Shown: positions 51,576 through 60,370 of the stretch, one piece after another
How positions within the stretch are numbered: position 1 is the first letter of the stretch
How the letters are laid out: every line of letters begins with the position of its first letter
From: DATJGF01 sp035495315
GTDB taxonomy: Bacteria; Verrucomicrobiota; Verrucomicrobiia; Limisphaerales; UBA8199
Assembly: GCA_035495315.1 (NCBI GenBank)
Contig: DATJGF010000211.1
Location: forward strand, 50,175 to 114,174
DNA: 64,000 nucleotides
Direction: 5' to 3'
Translations under genes and position numbers: made by a program
Notes under the pieces: generated by a model
Database searches by the model: none
Told to the model about the DNA's origin: nothing
Seen by the model: the letters and a program-made list of their open reading frames with translations, nothing else

Positions 51576-53078
51576 ATGTCGTTCATCCTTGCCTTGGACC
51601 AGGGAACTACCAGTTCCCGCGCTATTATCTTTGATCACAGCGGCAGCATCCGAGCCGTCGCGCAAAAGGAATTTCAGCAAATCTTCCCGCAAGCGGGTTG
51701 GGTCGAACATGAGCCTCGCGAAATTTGGCGCAGCCAACTTGAAGTGGCCAAGGCGGTGTTGGAAAAAGCCGGCCTTAGTGCGAGGGACATAGCCGCGCTC
51801 GGTATCACCAATCAACGCGAGACCACGGTGATCTGGGACCGAAAAACCGGGGAACCAATCCATAACGCGATTGTCTGGCAAGACCGCAGGACCGCCAGCT
51901 TTTGTGATGAACTCAGGCGGGCCGGTCATGCGGAGCTCATAGCCGCTAAAACGGGACTGGTCATCGATGCCTATTTCTCCGGCAGTAAACTTCGTTGGCT
52001 GCTGGATCATGTGCCCGGAGCGCGCGACCGCGCGAACCGCGGCGAACTCGCGTTCGGCACGATTGATACATGGCTGGCGTGGAATCTCACCGGCGGTGCG
52101 TTGCACGTCACCGATCCTAGCAATGCTTCGCGCACGATGCTGTTTAATCTGCGCACCGGCGCCTGGGACGAAGAATTGTTACGACTCCTCGAAGTGCCCC
52201 GCGCGGTTTTGCCTGAGGTCCGTTCCTCCAGTGAGATTTATGGCGAAACCGCACCCGGTCTATTTCCGAAGCCGATCCGGATCGCCGGGATAGCCGGAGA
52301 CCAACAAGCGGCGTTATTTGGTCAAAATTGTTTCACACGCGGTCTGGCGAAGAATACGTACGGCACAGGTTGTTTCATGTTGATGAATATCGGAGCCGAG
52401 CCAGTTCCTTCCCGGCATCAACTGCTCACGACAGTCGCTTGGAAACAAGCGACACGCACCGATTTCGCGCTGGAAGGCAGCGTGTTCATCGGCGGGGCTG
52501 TCGTGCAATGGCTGCGCGATGGACTGGGGTTAATCAAGGCCTCGGGCGAGGTAGAGGCGTTGGCGGCAAAGGTGCCCGATTCGGGAGGCGTTTATTTAGT
52601 ACCGGCATTTGCGGGTTTAGGCGCGCCTCATTGGGACCAGTACGCACGCGGCAGCATGGCGGGCCTTACGCGCGGCACAACAGCCGGACATATCGCGCGC
52701 GCCGCGCTGGAAGGGATCGCCTTCCAGGTCGCTGATATCCTCGATGTCATGAAACAAGACTCCGGCATCGCGCTTCATGAATTGCGTGTCGACGGCGGCG
52801 CCTCTTCCAACAAGCTGCTGATGCAATTTCAAGCCGACATTCTACGTGTGCCGGTGATTCGCCCGAAAGTGGTTGAGACCACTGCTGCGGGCGCAGCTTA
52901 CCTTGCCGGCCTGGCGACTGGTTTTTGGAAAAGCAACGCTGACCTACAGAAGTCCTGGCAGGTGGACCGCATATTCGAGCCGGTAATGAATGCCGACGAG
53001 GCAGCGCATCGTCGCAACCGCTGGACCGAGGCTTTAAAACGCTCGCGCGAATGGGAAGAGAGGAGCTCAGGCAAATGA
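51576..53078 (+). CDS. glpK: glycerol kinase
   Basis: Phosphorylates glycerol to glycerol 3-phosphate in the cytoplasm. The 500 residues are the standard FGGY length. Motifs: LDQGTTSSR (residues 7-15, phosphate 1), the catalytic base region YFSGSKLRW, GDQQAALFGQ, KNTYGTGCFML, and in the second half GGAVVQWLRDGL, GAPHWD, ALEGIAFQVADIL and RVDGGASSNKLLMQFQADIL. It overlaps the glycerol channel gene by 4 nt (ATGA), so uptake and kinase are translated together. Confidence 0.96.
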   Translation: MSFILALDQGTTSSRAIIFDHSGSIRAVAQKEFQQIFPQAGWVEHEPREIWRSQLEVAKAVLEKAGLSARDIAALGITNQRETTVIWDRKTGEPIHNAIVWQDRRTASFCDELRRAGHAELIAAKTGLVIDAYFSGSKLRWLLDHVPGARDRANRGELAFGTIDTWLAWNLTGGALHVTDPSNASRTMLFNLRTGAWDEELLRLLEVPRAVLPEVRSSSEIYGETAPGLFPKPIRIAGIAGDQQAALFGQNCFTRGLAKNTYGTGCFMLMNIGAEPVPSRHQLLTTVAWKQATRTDFALEGSVFIGGAVVQWLRDGLGLIKASGEVEALAAKVPDSGGVYLVPAFAGLGAPHWDQYARGSMAGLTRGTTAGHIARAALEGIAFQVADILDVMKQDSGIALHELRVDGGASSNKLLMQFQADILRVPVIRPKVVETTAAGAAYLAGLATGFWKSNADLQKSWQVDRIFEPVMNADEAAHRRNRWTEALKRSREWEERSSGK

Positions 53079-53833
53079 ACGCACTAATCGCGGAGTTTAT
53101 TGGCACTGCCATTCTCGTCACATTCGGAAATGGGGTGGTGGCGAACGTGGTATTGGCTAAGACCAAAGGCAACAATTCCGGATGGATTGTGATCGCGACC
53201 GGGTGGGCACTGGCGGTTTTCGTGGGCGTCTTTTGTTCGCAGGCGGTTAGCGGAGCGCATCTTAATCCCGCGGTGACTTTGGCGATGGCCCAAGCGGGCA
53301 AATTTCCCTGGGCGAATGTCGCCGGGTACGTGCTGGCCCAAATTCTGGGCGGCATCGCAGGCGGCATTTTAGTGTTTCTGTTCTACCGAGAGCACTTCAA
53401 GGAAACCGGTGACGCAGGAGCCAAACTGGCATGTTTTTGTACTGCGCCCAATATCCGCAGTTTGCCACAGGCCTTTTTTTGCGAAACAGTCGGCACGTTC
53501 CTGCTGGTCCTGCCGGTGTTTCTGATGACGGACGCAAAGATCAAATTGCCGACGAGCGCGGGCGCATCAGCCGAGGTAGTCATTGGCCTGGGCACACTCG
53601 GCGCTCTGCCGGTGGGTTTGCTGGTTTTCGCTATCGGCCTCTCATTAGGCGGCACGACCGGCTACGCGATCAATCCTGCGCGCGATCTGGGTCCGCGGAT
53701 CGCTCATGCGATGCTGCCAATCCCAGGCAAACGCAACAGTGACTGGAGTTATTCGTGGATACCCGTTGCTGCTCCGTTGCTGGGCGGAATTTTAGCCGCT
53801 GGCGTGCACTCGTTACTGCGACAAGGAAGCTGA
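53075..53833 (+). CDS. glpF: glycerol facilitator / aquaporin (MIP family)
   Basis: About 252 residues with six TM helices and two half-helix NPA loops: SGAHLNPAVT and GYAINPARDLGPR. The D after the second NPAR is typical of the glycerol-conducting branch. The ATG at 53075 overlaps glpK stop; the upstream frame start at 53051 would be inside glpK and is not conserved. It supplies glycerol to GlpK. No glpD or glpR is in the window. Confidence 0.93.
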   Translation: MNALIAEFIGTAILVTFGNGVVANVVLAKTKGNNSGWIVIATGWALAVFVGVFCSQAVSGAHLNPAVTLAMAQAGKFPWANVAGYVLAQILGGIAGGILVFLFYREHFKETGDAGAKLACFCTAPNIRSLPQAFFCETVGTFLLVLPVFLMTDAKIKLPTSAGASAEVVIGLGTLGALPVGLLVFAIGLSLGGTTGYAINPARDLGPRIAHAMLPIPGKRNSDWSYSWIPVAAPLLGGILAAGVHSLLRQGS

Positions 53834-53853
53834 AAGAGAAGCATCTCGAACCA

Positions 53854-54597
53854 ATGAATTCGAAGAATTTCGTCACCCGAAGAGCCTTCACATTGATTGA
53901 ATTGCTGGTGGTAATCGCCATCATCGCAATTCTAGCCGCGATGCTCCTGCCGGCCCTAAATCGAGCCAAAGAAAAAGCCACCGCCACCCATTGCGTCAAT
54001 AATAGCCGCCAAATCGGCCTGGCCTTTCTGCTGTATGCCGGCGACAACGCCGAGCATTTGCCCAATCTTTACACCAAGGCCTGGCTTGGAAGCGATGTTG
54101 AGCCCGGAGGCGACTGGTGGTTTCAGACGTTATCAAAAGGCAAATATGTTACCACCTATGCCATCTCCAATAACGTTTGGCGTTGTCCCGCGGTAAGGGA
54201 GCCTGAAATTCAAGTGATTTTCGGCGCGCGTTGGGAGGGCTACGGCCCGGTGGAAGGCACAATTATCCGCTACGCGTTTCAGAGTGCCGGTGGGAGAAAT
54301 CCCCTCGGAAGTCGTCGGTTGACCGAATTGACGAGGCCAGTGCAGCTGTGGCTCATGGGAGACACGGGAATCCCAAAGAATTCAGCGAATGTGCCGGCTG
54401 GTGGGTACCTCACAGAGATCGTCACGTTCCCACCCGACCTGCAGTCTGGCTGGACTTTGTATCGCCCGCAGAAACAGCCTGCCTGCCGGCACAGCTTGCG
54501 TGCGGGAACCATTTTCGCCGATGGGCACATCGAGCTGTGGAAATATCCTGATTTCCGAAATAACAAGAATGATCTTTTTGGAGAAATGTCTCTCTAA
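53854..54597 (+). CDS. pseudopilin with H-X9-DG tail, second copy
   Basis: 247 residues from the ATG at 53854. The N-terminus MNSKNFVTRRAFTLIELL has the prepilin peptidase site (A/F with T-L-I-E), then a TM helix (VVIAIIAILAAMLLPAL). The tail CRHSLRAGTIFADGH is the H-X9-DG signature. It is the same family as the 15.2 kb protein but not a close copy. It lies 20 bp after glpF on the same strand, with no obvious functional link. Its TAA stop is directly followed by a palindromic repeat. Confidence 0.88.
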   Translation: MNSKNFVTRRAFTLIELLVVIAIIAILAAMLLPALNRAKEKATATHCVNNSRQIGLAFLLYAGDNAEHLPNLYTKAWLGSDVEPGGDWWFQTLSKGKYVTTYAISNNVWRCPAVREPEIQVIFGARWEGYGPVEGTIIRYAFQSAGGRNPLGSRRLTELTRPVQLWLMGDTGIPKNSANVPAGGYLTEIVTFPPDLQSGWTLYRPQKQPACRHSLRAGTIFADGHIELWKYPDFRNNKNDLFGEMSL

Positions 54598-54672
54598 ATT
54601 GTAGGAGCCGACGTAAGGGAGGCTTTGATGGAAAGGCAGGATAATTAAGCCTCCTACGTCGGCTCCTACAAT
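54598..54672. repeat. dispersed palindromic element, copy 2
   Basis: ATTGTAGGAGCCGACGTA (from 54598, the base after the pseudopilin stop) is matched exactly on the other strand by the 18-nt right arm ending at 54672. Both arms continue with AGG..AGGCTT (2-nt bulge) around a loop of about 20 nt. The same ends occur at 9545-9663. Both copies are in gaps between convergent genes and begin at a TAA stop. Confidence 0.85.
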
Positions 54673-54713
54673 GAAAAGGATTTTCCAAACACCCCAAGCA
54701 ACTCTCGGCGACC

Positions 54714-56381
54714 TTACGGCAGTTTGAAGCGAAAAAATCGCTGTGGATAGTTTGGGATTATCGCCGCGGGCAGCAGGCCCGCCGGGGTTACCGGCTCACT
54801 TAACTCCATATTCCGGCTCAAGTGGTGACGCGCGAGGCCGATCAACCAAAGATAAAAAATCATGATGATTGCTTCCGGTATCCAGGTAATCGCGGCGTAA
54901 ACAATCGAGGCGCTCGCCCTGGGGGTCACGAACAGGCCTTGGGCGATCACTGAGCAGAAGAGAGTGAGCAGAGCGGGGATACCTTTGGCGAGGCCCACGG
55001 TCCAGACAATCGCACCAGCTTGCGTCCGGGCACGAGAGCCGAACCACAATCCCAGCCAACAGAGGGCGGCCGTGCCCAGGAAAGTGTTGGCAAGGCTGAG
55101 CAGTTTCAGGAGCGTGGTTTGGTTTTGCCAGGTTGCCGGCAGGCCACTAAACCCGCCGCTCAATCCGGCGAGGATCTGCGGCAAGAGCGGCGCTTGCATA
55201 ACCAGTACTGGCCAGACAAAGAACCGCTTCAAAACAGACCACTGCTCTGAAACCAGTGTCTCAACCCCCAAGGGTGTAGTGAGCAAGAGCTCGAGTTCTC
55301 CAGTGCGGCGCACGCTGACAAAAAAACGGCTTGCAACCCACGCGACAACCGCGCCGCCGCAGAGGCCACCGACGACTGCCAAAGCTCCGGCAAAAAACCA
55401 GGAAGCGACCGCGCCCGCCATACCAACAGGTGGGCGGGCCAAAGGCACCCAGCCGTTATAAGCCAGGGCGAGCAAACCGACGGCCCAAATGCCGGCCCCT
55501 ACTCCAGATTGCCTGAAGACCAGCCATTCGATCGGGCTGGAATCTGCTTTGACAGGTTGCCAGCTGCCGAGACCGAGGGCCTTTTGAGATTGCTCAGGTG
55601 GCGTGCGCGGCGCCGGCGGCGCTTCGGCTCCATCTTCCGCCGTTGCGCGACGCAAGCGAAAACCGGCACGTACCAAGAAAGCCCAAGCCAGCAACTGAAC
55701 GCACGCAAGAGACGACCAAAAAAAAGCGGCCGAGCTGGTGTAGTGCCCCTGGCTGGCCCACACCACCGAGACCAATGGGCTCATTGCGCTAAACCAATGA
55801 AGCCATCCCCCAGCCCCCACGGCGAAGGGCAGGAACGGCACAACTAGTGTCAGGCCGACAATGAGCAGCGCGCGCCGGACGGCATGGAAACGCTCTTGCT
55901 GCGAGGCCGACGCATAGAGACCTGCGACCATCGAGAAGAAAAGCAGGTTGAGCAAGGCCAATCCTTTACGCGAGGCTTCGCTGCCAGTCACCCCGCCCGC
56001 CAGGACCGGGATCATCAACACCGGCAAAAACGCCGCCAGTGCTCCCAGGCTGGTGAGGCCAACCGAGCCGAGCTTGGCCAGAAGCACATCGACGGCCTTT
56101 ACTCGAGTGAGGAACAGCAAACCGAGCGTCCCCTCTCTGCGCTCGCCGCTGATGGCGTCGGCCGCCAAAAGACAGACGCTGCAACTGACCAGGAAGGCGG
56201 CCGAAACAAGCGAGTCGAACATGAATTTCCCCATTCGGGCCGGCGATCCGAGGGGGGCATTACCAACTGACTCCAGGCATATCAGGAGTCCAACGAGTGC
56301 AACGGCGCAGCGCGTCCAATAAGTCGATCGGCTGCGCGACCGCGACAACAGCTCGCGAGTGAAGATGGGCAATAAAGTCAT
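54714..56381 (-). CDS. ABC-2 type transporter permease
   Basis: 555 residues with about 12 TM helices and an N-terminal PIFTRELL start common in ABC-2 permeases that work with a separate ATPase. In the first third, DAISGERREGTLGLLFLTRVKAVDVLLAKL is the typical coupling-helix signature, and a second copy RRTGELELLLTTPLGVETLVSEQW appears near residue 350. The protein is therefore an internally duplicated permease, as in the GldF/YxlG-type group. It is the last gene of an operon with the ATPase and the membrane protein upstream. Confidence 0.85.
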   Translation of the reverse strand: MTLLPIFTRELLSRSRSRSTYWTRCAVALVGLLICLESVGNAPLGSPARMGKFMFDSLVSAAFLVSCSVCLLAADAISGERREGTLGLLFLTRVKAVDVLLAKLGSVGLTSLGALAAFLPVLMIPVLAGGVTGSEASRKGLALLNLLFFSMVAGLYASASQQERFHAVRRALLIVGLTLVVPFLPFAVGAGGWLHWFSAMSPLVSVVWASQGHYTSSAAFFWSSLACVQLLAWAFLVRAGFRLRRATAEDGAEAPPAPRTPPEQSQKALGLGSWQPVKADSSPIEWLVFRQSGVGAGIWAVGLLALAYNGWVPLARPPVGMAGAVASWFFAGALAVVGGLCGGAVVAWVASRFFVSVRRTGELELLLTTPLGVETLVSEQWSVLKRFFVWPVLVMQAPLLPQILAGLSGGFSGLPATWQNQTTLLKLLSLANTFLGTAALCWLGLWFGSRARTQAGAIVWTVGLAKGIPALLTLFCSVIAQGLFVTPRASASIVYAAITWIPEAIIMIFYLWLIGLARHHLSRNMELSEPVTPAGLLPAAIIPNYPQRFFRFKLP

Positions 56382-56566
56382 TCTTAAACAATGCTATGTG
56401 TCGGTCAAAACCCGAATTCTCAATTCCGACACCCGAAACAAATCCAAAATCCGAATGCAGGATTGCAGGCCAGCAAACAGGACTTCAATCTTCTTGCCTT
56501 GGTCTTTTTTGCTTCAACTGGGGCCGGGTTGGCCTTCGGGTTTCCGGATGAGGGTTTCGGACTTTT
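56382..56566. repeat. repeat island between ABC genes (CCGAATTCC units, inverted pair)
   Basis: Tandem CCGAAT/CCGACAC/CCGAAAC units at 56404-56456 are met by an inverted-orientation group (TTCGGGTTTCC type) at 56533-56561. No gene is supported between them. Confidence 0.55.
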
Positions 56567-57520
56567 CTACTGCGTTTCTCCGCGAGTAACGCGCATGAAA
56601 ACCTCTTCCAAACCAATTTCGTCCTCGCGCAATTCGGTGAGTTTTGCGCCGCCGTGGACCAGGACATCAGCGACGATGCTGTGGTCGATTTCATGATTGG
56701 CGAGCGTCACTTTAATTTCTCCATCGAGGTTAGAGACTTCGGCGATTTCAGGCCGGGCTTTGAGCAACTCGATCGCACGGAGTTGATCGCCCGAGACTCG
56801 CACCCAGATTACGCGGCCTTGGCTCATCTGGTCTCGCACCCCCTGTACTGGGCCGCTATAAATGAGTTTGCCTTTTTCAATAATGGCAACCCGGTTGCAT
56901 AGTGTCTGTAATTCACTCAAGATGTGAGAGGAGATGATGATCGTTTTGCCGAGCCGTTGCAGCTCCTGCAAGATCGCCATCATCTCGATCCGAGCGCGCG
57001 GATCGAGACCGCTGGCCGGTTCATCCAAAAGCAACAATTGCGGGTCGTGAATCAATACCCGGGCAAGGCCGAGCCGTTGCTGCATGCCGCGGCTCAACGC
57101 GCCGATCAAGGATCCTTTCTTCTCGCTCAAACCCACTAATTCAAGGACGTCGTTTACTGTCTTTTCCCTCTGCGCCGTTGGTATCTTGTAACAGGCTCCA
57201 AAAAAATCGAGATACTCCGTCACCTCCATGTCTTTATAGACGCCAAAAAAATCGGGCATATAACCAATGACGTGTCGCACGGCATCGGCGTTACGAACGA
57301 CGTCATGGCCAAGCACCTGCGCGCTCCCGGCAGAAGGGGCGAGAAACGTCGCCAGTATTCTTAAGGTTGTTGTCTTGCCCGCCCCGTTTGAACCGATAAA
57401 GCCAAACAAATCCCCTTTGTTGACTGTGAGATCCAATCCGTACAACGCAGCGACGTTGCCAAACATTCGCGTCAGGCCGGTGGTTTGGACGGCGGGGATA
57501 GGGGGTAGTGAATCAGGCAT
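56567..57520 (-). CDS. ABC transporter ATP-binding protein
   Basis: 317 residues: Walker A GSNGAGKTTTL, Q-loop GYMPDFFGVY, signature LSRGMQQRL (one change from LSGGQ), Walker B LLLLDEPASGLDPRAR, H-loop IISSHILSE, plus a C-terminal domain of the CcmA/DrrA/NatA type (about 230-310). It forms the motor of an ABC-2 exporter with the permease downstream. Whether it exports a polymer, lipid or drug is not clear. Confidence 0.93.
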   Translation of the reverse strand: MPDSLPPIPAVQTTGLTRMFGNVAALYGLDLTVNKGDLFGFIGSNGAGKTTTLRILATFLAPSAGSAQVLGHDVVRNADAVRHVIGYMPDFFGVYKDMEVTEYLDFFGACYKIPTAQREKTVNDVLELVGLSEKKGSLIGALSRGMQQRLGLARVLIHDPQLLLLDEPASGLDPRARIEMMAILQELQRLGKTIIISSHILSELQTLCNRVAIIEKGKLIYSGPVQGVRDQMSQGRVIWVRVSGDQLRAIELLKARPEIAEVSNLDGEIKVTLANHEIDHSIVADVLVHGGAKLTELREDEIGLEEVFMRVTRGETQ

Positions 57521-57763
57521 AAGTTACGTTAGGGTCCAAAGTCCAATGTCCAAAGTCATACGTCACGGTATTTTCGGCCGCGCAGATTACTTTTGCCCAG
57601 ATAAGCCATAAAGCCGAACACTGAGCGGCTCACGTCGAGCGCTGCTGTCGCCAATTCCTCGAAGCGTGATCGGGTCACGTATCTTTTCGTCATAGTGACT
57701 TCAGTTACCCTCTCGATTATCATTGTCACTCAAAATCGCGTACTTTGGACTTTGGACTTTGGT
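57521..57763 (-). repeat. repeat island: inverted GTCCAAAGTCC tracts around a gene fragment
   Basis: GTCCAAAGTCC units at 57534-57559 and their reverse complement at 57741-57763 form long terminal inverted repeats around a 180-bp interior. The interior holds the remnant of a four-helix-bundle gene. The right-hand tract reaches the stop codon of the next gene. Confidence 0.7.
57556..57693 (-). pseudogene. fragment of a four-helix-bundle (S23/IVP-like) protein
   Basis: The minus strand encodes 45 residues (MTKRYVTRSRFEELATAALD and on to NLRGRKYRDV). By recall they resemble the C-terminal helix of the four-helix-bundle, 23S rRNA intervening-sequence-protein family, which often ends in a helix followed by K-Y-R. 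Only about a third of the usual 115-130 residues is present, so it is a fragment or a decayed copy. It ends inside a GTCCAAAGTCC tract, as if cut by the repeat. Confidence 0.45.
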
Positions 57764-59959
57764 TTATTGACTTATTTGGACCGGCACTCGCCACAATGTA
57801 TAGCGGTGCGCGCGACGCGGGGTAAACTGGTACATTGGCTTGATCGGAGCGTATTCTTCCTCCCAGGCAAACAGAACTGCCACTCCCCGTTCGACCACCG
57901 ATGAGAGGTCCAAACCCGGCGGAGCAAGAAAGTTGTTTCCATAATTCTGCAACTGGCTCAATTGACCAAGGAAGGAAACGGCCACACTCGATTCGGGTAA
58001 ATCGGAAATCTGCGCCCTCTCCATTGACCCGAAGGCTTGACGGCGGGAGCCGATCGCCGTCTGGAAATTGGCACCATGGTCACGAACAAAATTTCGCAAC
58101 AAAACACCTTGGTCTCGTGACACGTTAAAGCTCTTGCTTTGGTATTCCGGTATGTCACCCACGGGAATGATATGGTCGCCAACCGCCAACTGCAGGTGGC
58201 TAAGCTTATGTTCGGTGCGATTATCTATGCTGATCTTCCAACCCGCCCCGTCGGCCTGCAGCGCCACCACCAAGGGAACCGGCGACGGTTGCCACCAGTC
58301 GCTTACCAACAGCTCGCTGGTCCATACCGGCACGAAGATCTCCGCCCTAAAATTATCGCCGTTCTGCAGAATTGTCGCCTTTTCACTTGAATTACCACCA
58401 CCCCAAAAGCCGGCGAACTCGCTGCGCAAGGTCGCGTATTGCTGCTGACTTGCCAGGGTGTAGCGCTGGTTGGAAGGGGAATAAACCGAGGAATAGGTCC
58501 GGCCTCGAAGCTGAACGCGCTCGCCATTCCCGAGCACGTCCACCAGGTGCAATTCATTCCATTCCGACTCCCCGGCGCGGAGCTTATAGCCGATGAAATA
58601 AATAACCAGAGAAAAGATGACCACGTAGCAGGGAAAAGTAATCCAGGTGAGCATCGGTTTGCCGATGCGTTTCAGCCAGAACTGGTCCAACGGGCCAATG
58701 ACGACGAGGTAGACCAGCAGCAGCAACAAGAGCCAACCGATCGGCAATCGATGGACCTGACGCGAGTCAATCATCGCGCCGAAAATGCCGTCACTGCTCC
58801 AACCGCCTTGCATGTTGATATCCTTGGCCTGATACCAAACTGCGGGAACCTCGGCGAGTTTGGCCCAGAATACTCCGAGGTTTTTCCACGAGCGCGCCGG
58901 CTCGCGTTCGGGACTGAAGAGCAGAGCGGTCACGCGCCCGCTGCCGCGGCGGGTCGAGATTACCAATGGGGTTTCTCCGGCTTTCACTAACACGTCGCCT
59001 TCACGCACTTTGCCCACCGCCACCTGCATTTCAGCCGCTTCGAAATCCAAATCCGTCGGCAGGCTGGCGAAAGGATTAAGGCCGGCGTTTTCGACCGAAG
59101 CGATCTGAGCCTGACGTAATCGCGGTGATTGGCGTGAAAAATCAGACATTACGCCAGCGGGCCAGGGATCATTTCGCAACCAGTTGTCCAGCTCAGGGTG
59201 GCGCGATATCGGGCGCAGGTCCTGAACATCGGCTGGGAAGAGGTCTTTCAGCCAGGGTGAAGCTGCAATATCTGTAGGCTGCTCAACGGCAACGATGAGG
59301 TGTCCCCCGGCATTCAGCCAGGCAAAGATGGCGTTGACCTGAGGTTTACTCAGCTCGGCCGCGCGCTCGGAATTGAGGTAAAGGGACGTCAGGCCTTCGA
59401 GCACAAGGGGGTTGTCGGGAAAAATAGAAGGCAACATCCGAGCGGAGGCCGGCTGCATCTCCGCAATTTGGGATAGAGTCGGTTTGAGCATCGGAATGCC
59501 ACCGGGCGTGCGTGACAGAGCGCCGACCAGCGGGGTCCCACGAGCGACCTGTTTGCGCGGTTGCAATGCCAATTGCTCGGCGCGAGTCTTGCCGCGTTCA
59601 TCCAACAGGTGCACCTCCCAAGTGCCCCCGCGGCTGCTGGAAAAAACGGGAATCACCACGCGTTTCAACGTCCCGGTGGGCAATTCCAGAGGCAAACGCG
59701 AGGTTTGGCCTTCATTGTACCGGCCGGGGGTCAATTCAATGGTCCCATTGAACGACGGGCCATCGTTTTTGATTTCGCAGACAATTGGGAACCAACTTGC
59801 TTCAGGAACAATGCCGTCGTATCCCAGAAAAACGTCAAATTGAAGCGCCGCTTCAACCGTGGATCCGCTGGTCAGCAACAACAGGGAAATGACAGCGCAA
59901 AGAAAAGACGGCAAGGCTGCACTCGGCCGAGCCGGGCATAGGCGGCGATTGCTGTGCAT
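57764..59959 (-). CDS. membrane protein with large extracytoplasmic domain, ABC operon
   Basis: About 731 residues from the ATG at 59959; a longer frame to 60004 lacks the ribosome site, whereas GAAAGGA lies just before 59959. Signal peptide region (about 15-38), an extracytoplasmic domain (about 39-415) with a GATase-like part (MLPSIFPDNPLVLEGLTSLYL and WLNAGGHLIVAVE), then two TM helices (LLLLLLVYLVVIGPLDQF; CYVVIFSLVIYFIGY) and a C-terminal domain. Similar GATase/periplasmic proteins pair with ABC-2 exporters of gliding-motility (GldG) type. It is the first gene of the ABC operon, but a repeat island separates it from the ATPase. Confidence 0.75.
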   Translation of the reverse strand: MHSNRRLCPARPSAALPSFLCAVISLLLLTSGSTVEAALQFDVFLGYDGIVPEASWFPIVCEIKNDGPSFNGTIELTPGRYNEGQTSRLPLELPTGTLKRVVIPVFSSSRGGTWEVHLLDERGKTRAEQLALQPRKQVARGTPLVGALSRTPGGIPMLKPTLSQIAEMQPASARMLPSIFPDNPLVLEGLTSLYLNSERAAELSKPQVNAIFAWLNAGGHLIVAVEQPTDIAASPWLKDLFPADVQDLRPISRHPELDNWLRNDPWPAGVMSDFSRQSPRLRQAQIASVENAGLNPFASLPTDLDFEAAEMQVAVGKVREGDVLVKAGETPLVISTRRGSGRVTALLFSPEREPARSWKNLGVFWAKLAEVPAVWYQAKDINMQGGWSSDGIFGAMIDSRQVHRLPIGWLLLLLLVYLVVIGPLDQFWLKRIGKPMLTWITFPCYVVIFSLVIYFIGYKLRAGESEWNELHLVDVLGNGERVQLRGRTYSSVYSPSNQRYTLASQQQYATLRSEFAGFWGGGNSSEKATILQNGDNFRAEIFVPVWTSELLVSDWWQPSPVPLVVALQADGAGWKISIDNRTEHKLSHLQLAVGDHIIPVGDIPEYQSKSFNVSRDQGVLLRNFVRDHGANFQTAIGSRRQAFGSMERAQISDLPESSVAVSFLGQLSQLQNYGNNFLAPPGLDLSSVVERGVAVLFAWEEEYAPIKPMYQFTPRRAHRYTLWRVPVQISQ

Positions 59960-60370
59960 AGTTCCTTTCAAGTCCAACCGAGTTGTCTTCCCACCTATCC
60001 TCACCCGGTGCAGGCGAATTGAACAGGCTACTGTATAAGCAGACTACTCTGCTTTAGCAATCGTTCAATTCCGGCCACAGACCACGAGAGGCTTACGACC
60101 CTGCTCGCAGTCTTCCATCCGGATCACCTCGCTCGAAAAGGACTTTCCCCTGGAGCCCTTAGTGCGCTGTAACAGAGATAGGTTTACAACGGCCTCCTCT
60201 CCCCAGGGTGGCGCGGCAGGTTTGTAAAGTTCTTGCTGTTACACCACATTAGCTCCACCTGAAGCAAGGTCGGATCTTCGGCAAACCTCCATCTAAAAAG
60301 ACGCCCCCGGATTCGCCGCCTCAGGCATCGTCGGCGCATCCGGGGTCAATTTTCAGCGATCAGGACGTGC
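59960..60370. other. intergenic region with terminator
   Basis: No gene. It holds the intrinsic terminator of the minus-strand gene at 60371 (see separate entry) and, next to the ABC operon start, no clear promoter. Confidence 0.5.
60295..60345 (-). terminator. intrinsic terminator of the NIPSNAP-like gene
   Basis: On the minus strand the 14-bp stem CCCCGGATGCGCCG (60345-60332) pairs with its complement at 60305-60318 with one mismatch, over a 13-nt loop, and is followed after three bases by TCTTTTT (T-run 60299-60295). It lies 26 bp downstream of the stop at 60371. This is the only clear intrinsic terminator in the window. Confidence 0.8.
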
